Source of the DNA: JAFGPJ01 sp964439135
GTDB taxonomy: Bacteria > Planctomycetota > Phycisphaerae > Sedimentisphaerales > Anaerobacaceae
Length of the DNA: 33,122 nt
Assembly (NCBI GenBank): GCA_964439135.1
Contig: CAYTNN010000018.1
Location: forward strand, 1-33,122
Reading direction: 5' to 3'
How positions within the stretch are numbered: position 1 is the first letter of the stretch; every line of letters starts with the position of its first letter. This document shows positions 32,008-33,122 of the stretch, piece after piece. The position numbers and the translations under genes are program-made. The notes under the pieces were generated by a model. The model did not search any database. It was not told the DNA's origin and was given only the letters and a program-made list of their open reading frames with translations.

Positions 32008-32904
32008 TCAGTAGTCCTTAAATCCTCTCATCCATGCCGGCCAGTCTTCGGGCTTCGCACCGCCGGCTTTGGTCCATTCGTTTGCCGTGTCGAACTCGCG
32101 ATGCCACTTCAAAGTCCACAACTCCTTGAGGCCGACCTTTCTTACAGACCAGTCCATAAAAAGCCCGTTTACGTACCCATCGTGCCGGTTAATGCAGAAA
32201 TTATGAAGACCTATATTAGGATAGTGAATAGGATGATCGCCTGCTACCCAGTAAGTAGGCACAGCATCATGCTCCGGTGGACTAATAGCACCAACGAACC
32301 AGTTCATACTTCCTATCGAGCAGCTATCCAGATATACCGGTATATTGTATGTTCCCCTTACATTAGAGGTTCTCCAATACAAATGGCCATACTTGTAGCT
32401 GTCATTAGCAAAGATGCCGGACCAATAAATGAACCTGTTTATGCCATAGCTGCCATACCCATTCGGTAGGAACTCTTTAGGCCAGCACCTGCCCCATGCC
32501 ATAAACGTTCCACCTACAGGATCAATGTAATTAGTACCATCAAATTCACCGGTTGGATTTGCAGGCTTTGTGGCCAAAGGACAACACATTATACCCTCGA
32601 TTCTGCTGCATTCATCCTTATCCAGACTCTTATCATCACTATCCCAGCCCCACCATACTTCAGGCGACATTATAGGAGACCAGGTCCTACCATGGTACTG
32701 GCTACGGCTCGGTAAATAACCGTCATTATCTTGTGTATATGTCGCCCAGATAGCGCCCCATTGTCTCAGATTTGACTGACAGACAATCGCTTTAGTCTGT
32801 TTCCTTACCCGCTGCAGTGTAGGAACTAAAATCGCCAGCAACAGCGCGATGATGGCAATCACTACCAAAAGCTCTATTAGCGTAAAACCTTTTACTCTGC
32901 GCAT
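32008..32904 (-). CDS. Prepilin-type N-terminal domain protein (pseudopilin), copy 3
   Basis: A 298-aa paralog, first in the transcript. It has MRRVKGFTLIELLVVIAIIA at the start, the same helix and CQSNLRQWG, a variable Trp/Tyr/Gly-rich middle with CPLATKP and GSYGIN, and the NRHDGYVNGLFMDWSVRK terminal block. The open frame extends upstream to 32946, but the ATG at 32904 has AAGGAGA six bases upstream and places the prepilin motif at the normal distance. The leader differs from copies 1 and 2 (MRRVKG versus MNKPKA), so this copy may be the oldest or of separate origin. A strong promoter lies about 100 bases upstream. Confidence 0.85.
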   Translation of the reverse strand: MRRVKGFTLIELLVVIAIIALLLAILVPTLQRVRKQTKAIVCQSNLRQWGAIWATYTQDNDGYLPSRSQYHGRTWSPIMSPEVWWGWDSDDKSLDKDECSRIEGIMCCPLATKPANPTGEFDGTNYIDPVGGTFMAWGRCWPKEFLPNGYGSYGINRFIYWSGIFANDSYKYGHLYWRTSNVRGTYNIPVYLDSCSIGSMNWFVGAISPPEHDAVPTYWVAGDHPIHYPNIGLHNFCINRHDGYVNGLFMDWSVRKVGLKELWTLKWHREFDTANEWTKAGGAKPEDWPAWMRGFKDY

Positions 32905-32961
32905 GACAGGTCTCCTTCTCTTTAAGAAAAAGTCCGTCCCGGCCAACGCTTCATTCTAAGT

Positions 32962-32981
32962 TGATGCACTGCTGATGCACT
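32962..32981. repeat. Short direct repeat in the pseudopilin leader
   Basis: TGATGCACT occurs twice, two bases apart (32962-32970 and 32973-32981), between the promoter and the start of pseudopilin copy 3. A regulator or small-RNA contact site is possible; so is chance. Confidence 0.3.
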
Positions 32982-33005
32982 CTCGCTGCTAAATTTACCC
33001 GCAGC

Positions 33006-33034
33006 ATTATAACACATAGGTCGTGGTAGTACAA
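33006..33034 (-). promoter_or_regulatory. Promoter for the pseudopilin cluster
   Basis: Minus strand: -35 TTGTAC (33029-33034), 17-bp spacer, perfect -10 TATAAT (33006-33011). It predicts a ~95-nt leader before pseudopilin copy 3. No comparable promoter is seen in the two inner spacers, which suggests one transcript for all three genes. Confidence 0.6.
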
Positions 33035-33122
33035 CCTTTTTTACAATTTTTCCTCAACATTCCCCTCGGTTGAAAGTCCGCCCCGTCCGAGAGCTTTTGC
33101 ATCATACTCTCACCAGGGAGAA

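Noticed and set aside
30143..32904. Complete type II secretion or type IV pilus system
   Set aside because: Only pseudopilin-like subunits are present; no ATPase, platform protein, secretin or prepilin peptidase.

Overview
The window looks like chromosomal DNA of a planctomycete, most likely of the class Phycisphaerae. The pointers are three type II-secretion-style pseudopilins ending in an 'NRH-GG-IN-LFMDWSVRKVG' block, a secreted protein of Fn3-like 'YYWRVDE…VWSFTT' repeats plus jelly-roll-like modules, and an unusually long SecA (1163 aa). Base composition is moderate and nearly every gene lies on the minus strand. This taxonomic call is inference from family resemblance; no rRNA is present.

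Layout, in window order. 1-699 is a gene-poor end with hairpin-bearing direct repeats. A tRNA-Pro(CGG) follows, then a minus-strand run: priA, a zinc M14 desuccinylase/aspartoacylase-type hydrolase, an ORF6N-domain gene behind a 17-bp palindrome, a CGGC-domain protein, an L-2-hydroxyglutarate oxidase with a good promoter, and a membrane-anchored protein of unknown function. Next comes a tightly packed core block transcribed leftward: rpsT, rnr, a 55-codon ORF, efp, a REP-like element, secA and pruA. It closes with a strong terminator at 7602-7648. A TPR gene and glyA diverge from a shared intergenic region. glyA meets the secreted Fn3-like protein at a bidirectional terminator. lepA and two near-identical cold-shock genes follow; the cold-shock genes share start codon, ribosome site, a structured leader and a terminator.

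The accessory part runs from about 24.6 kb. It holds a short pseudopilin-headed ORF with an apparent frameshift, then a tandem duplication of a module carrying a small membrane protein. The second copy of that protein has grown by internal repeats of about 29 residues, and the module's upstream peptide is a decayed relic in copy 2. A GNAT acetyltransferase, an Nramp-family protein lacking the usual metal-binding motifs, and a 67-aa protein with a possible histone-like pattern follow. The window ends with three tandem pseudopilin genes behind one promoter.

The most interesting items are: five-fold amplification of a helical 'W-A-x(3)-[FY]' unit in the SecA helical-wing region; the duplicated and expanding membrane-protein module; the Nramp protein without DPGN and MPH; and the pseudopilin array with conserved ends and variable middles. 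I see no clear prophage, complete insertion sequence, CRISPR array, or defence or biosynthetic cluster. All family assignments come from reading motifs; no database search was run.
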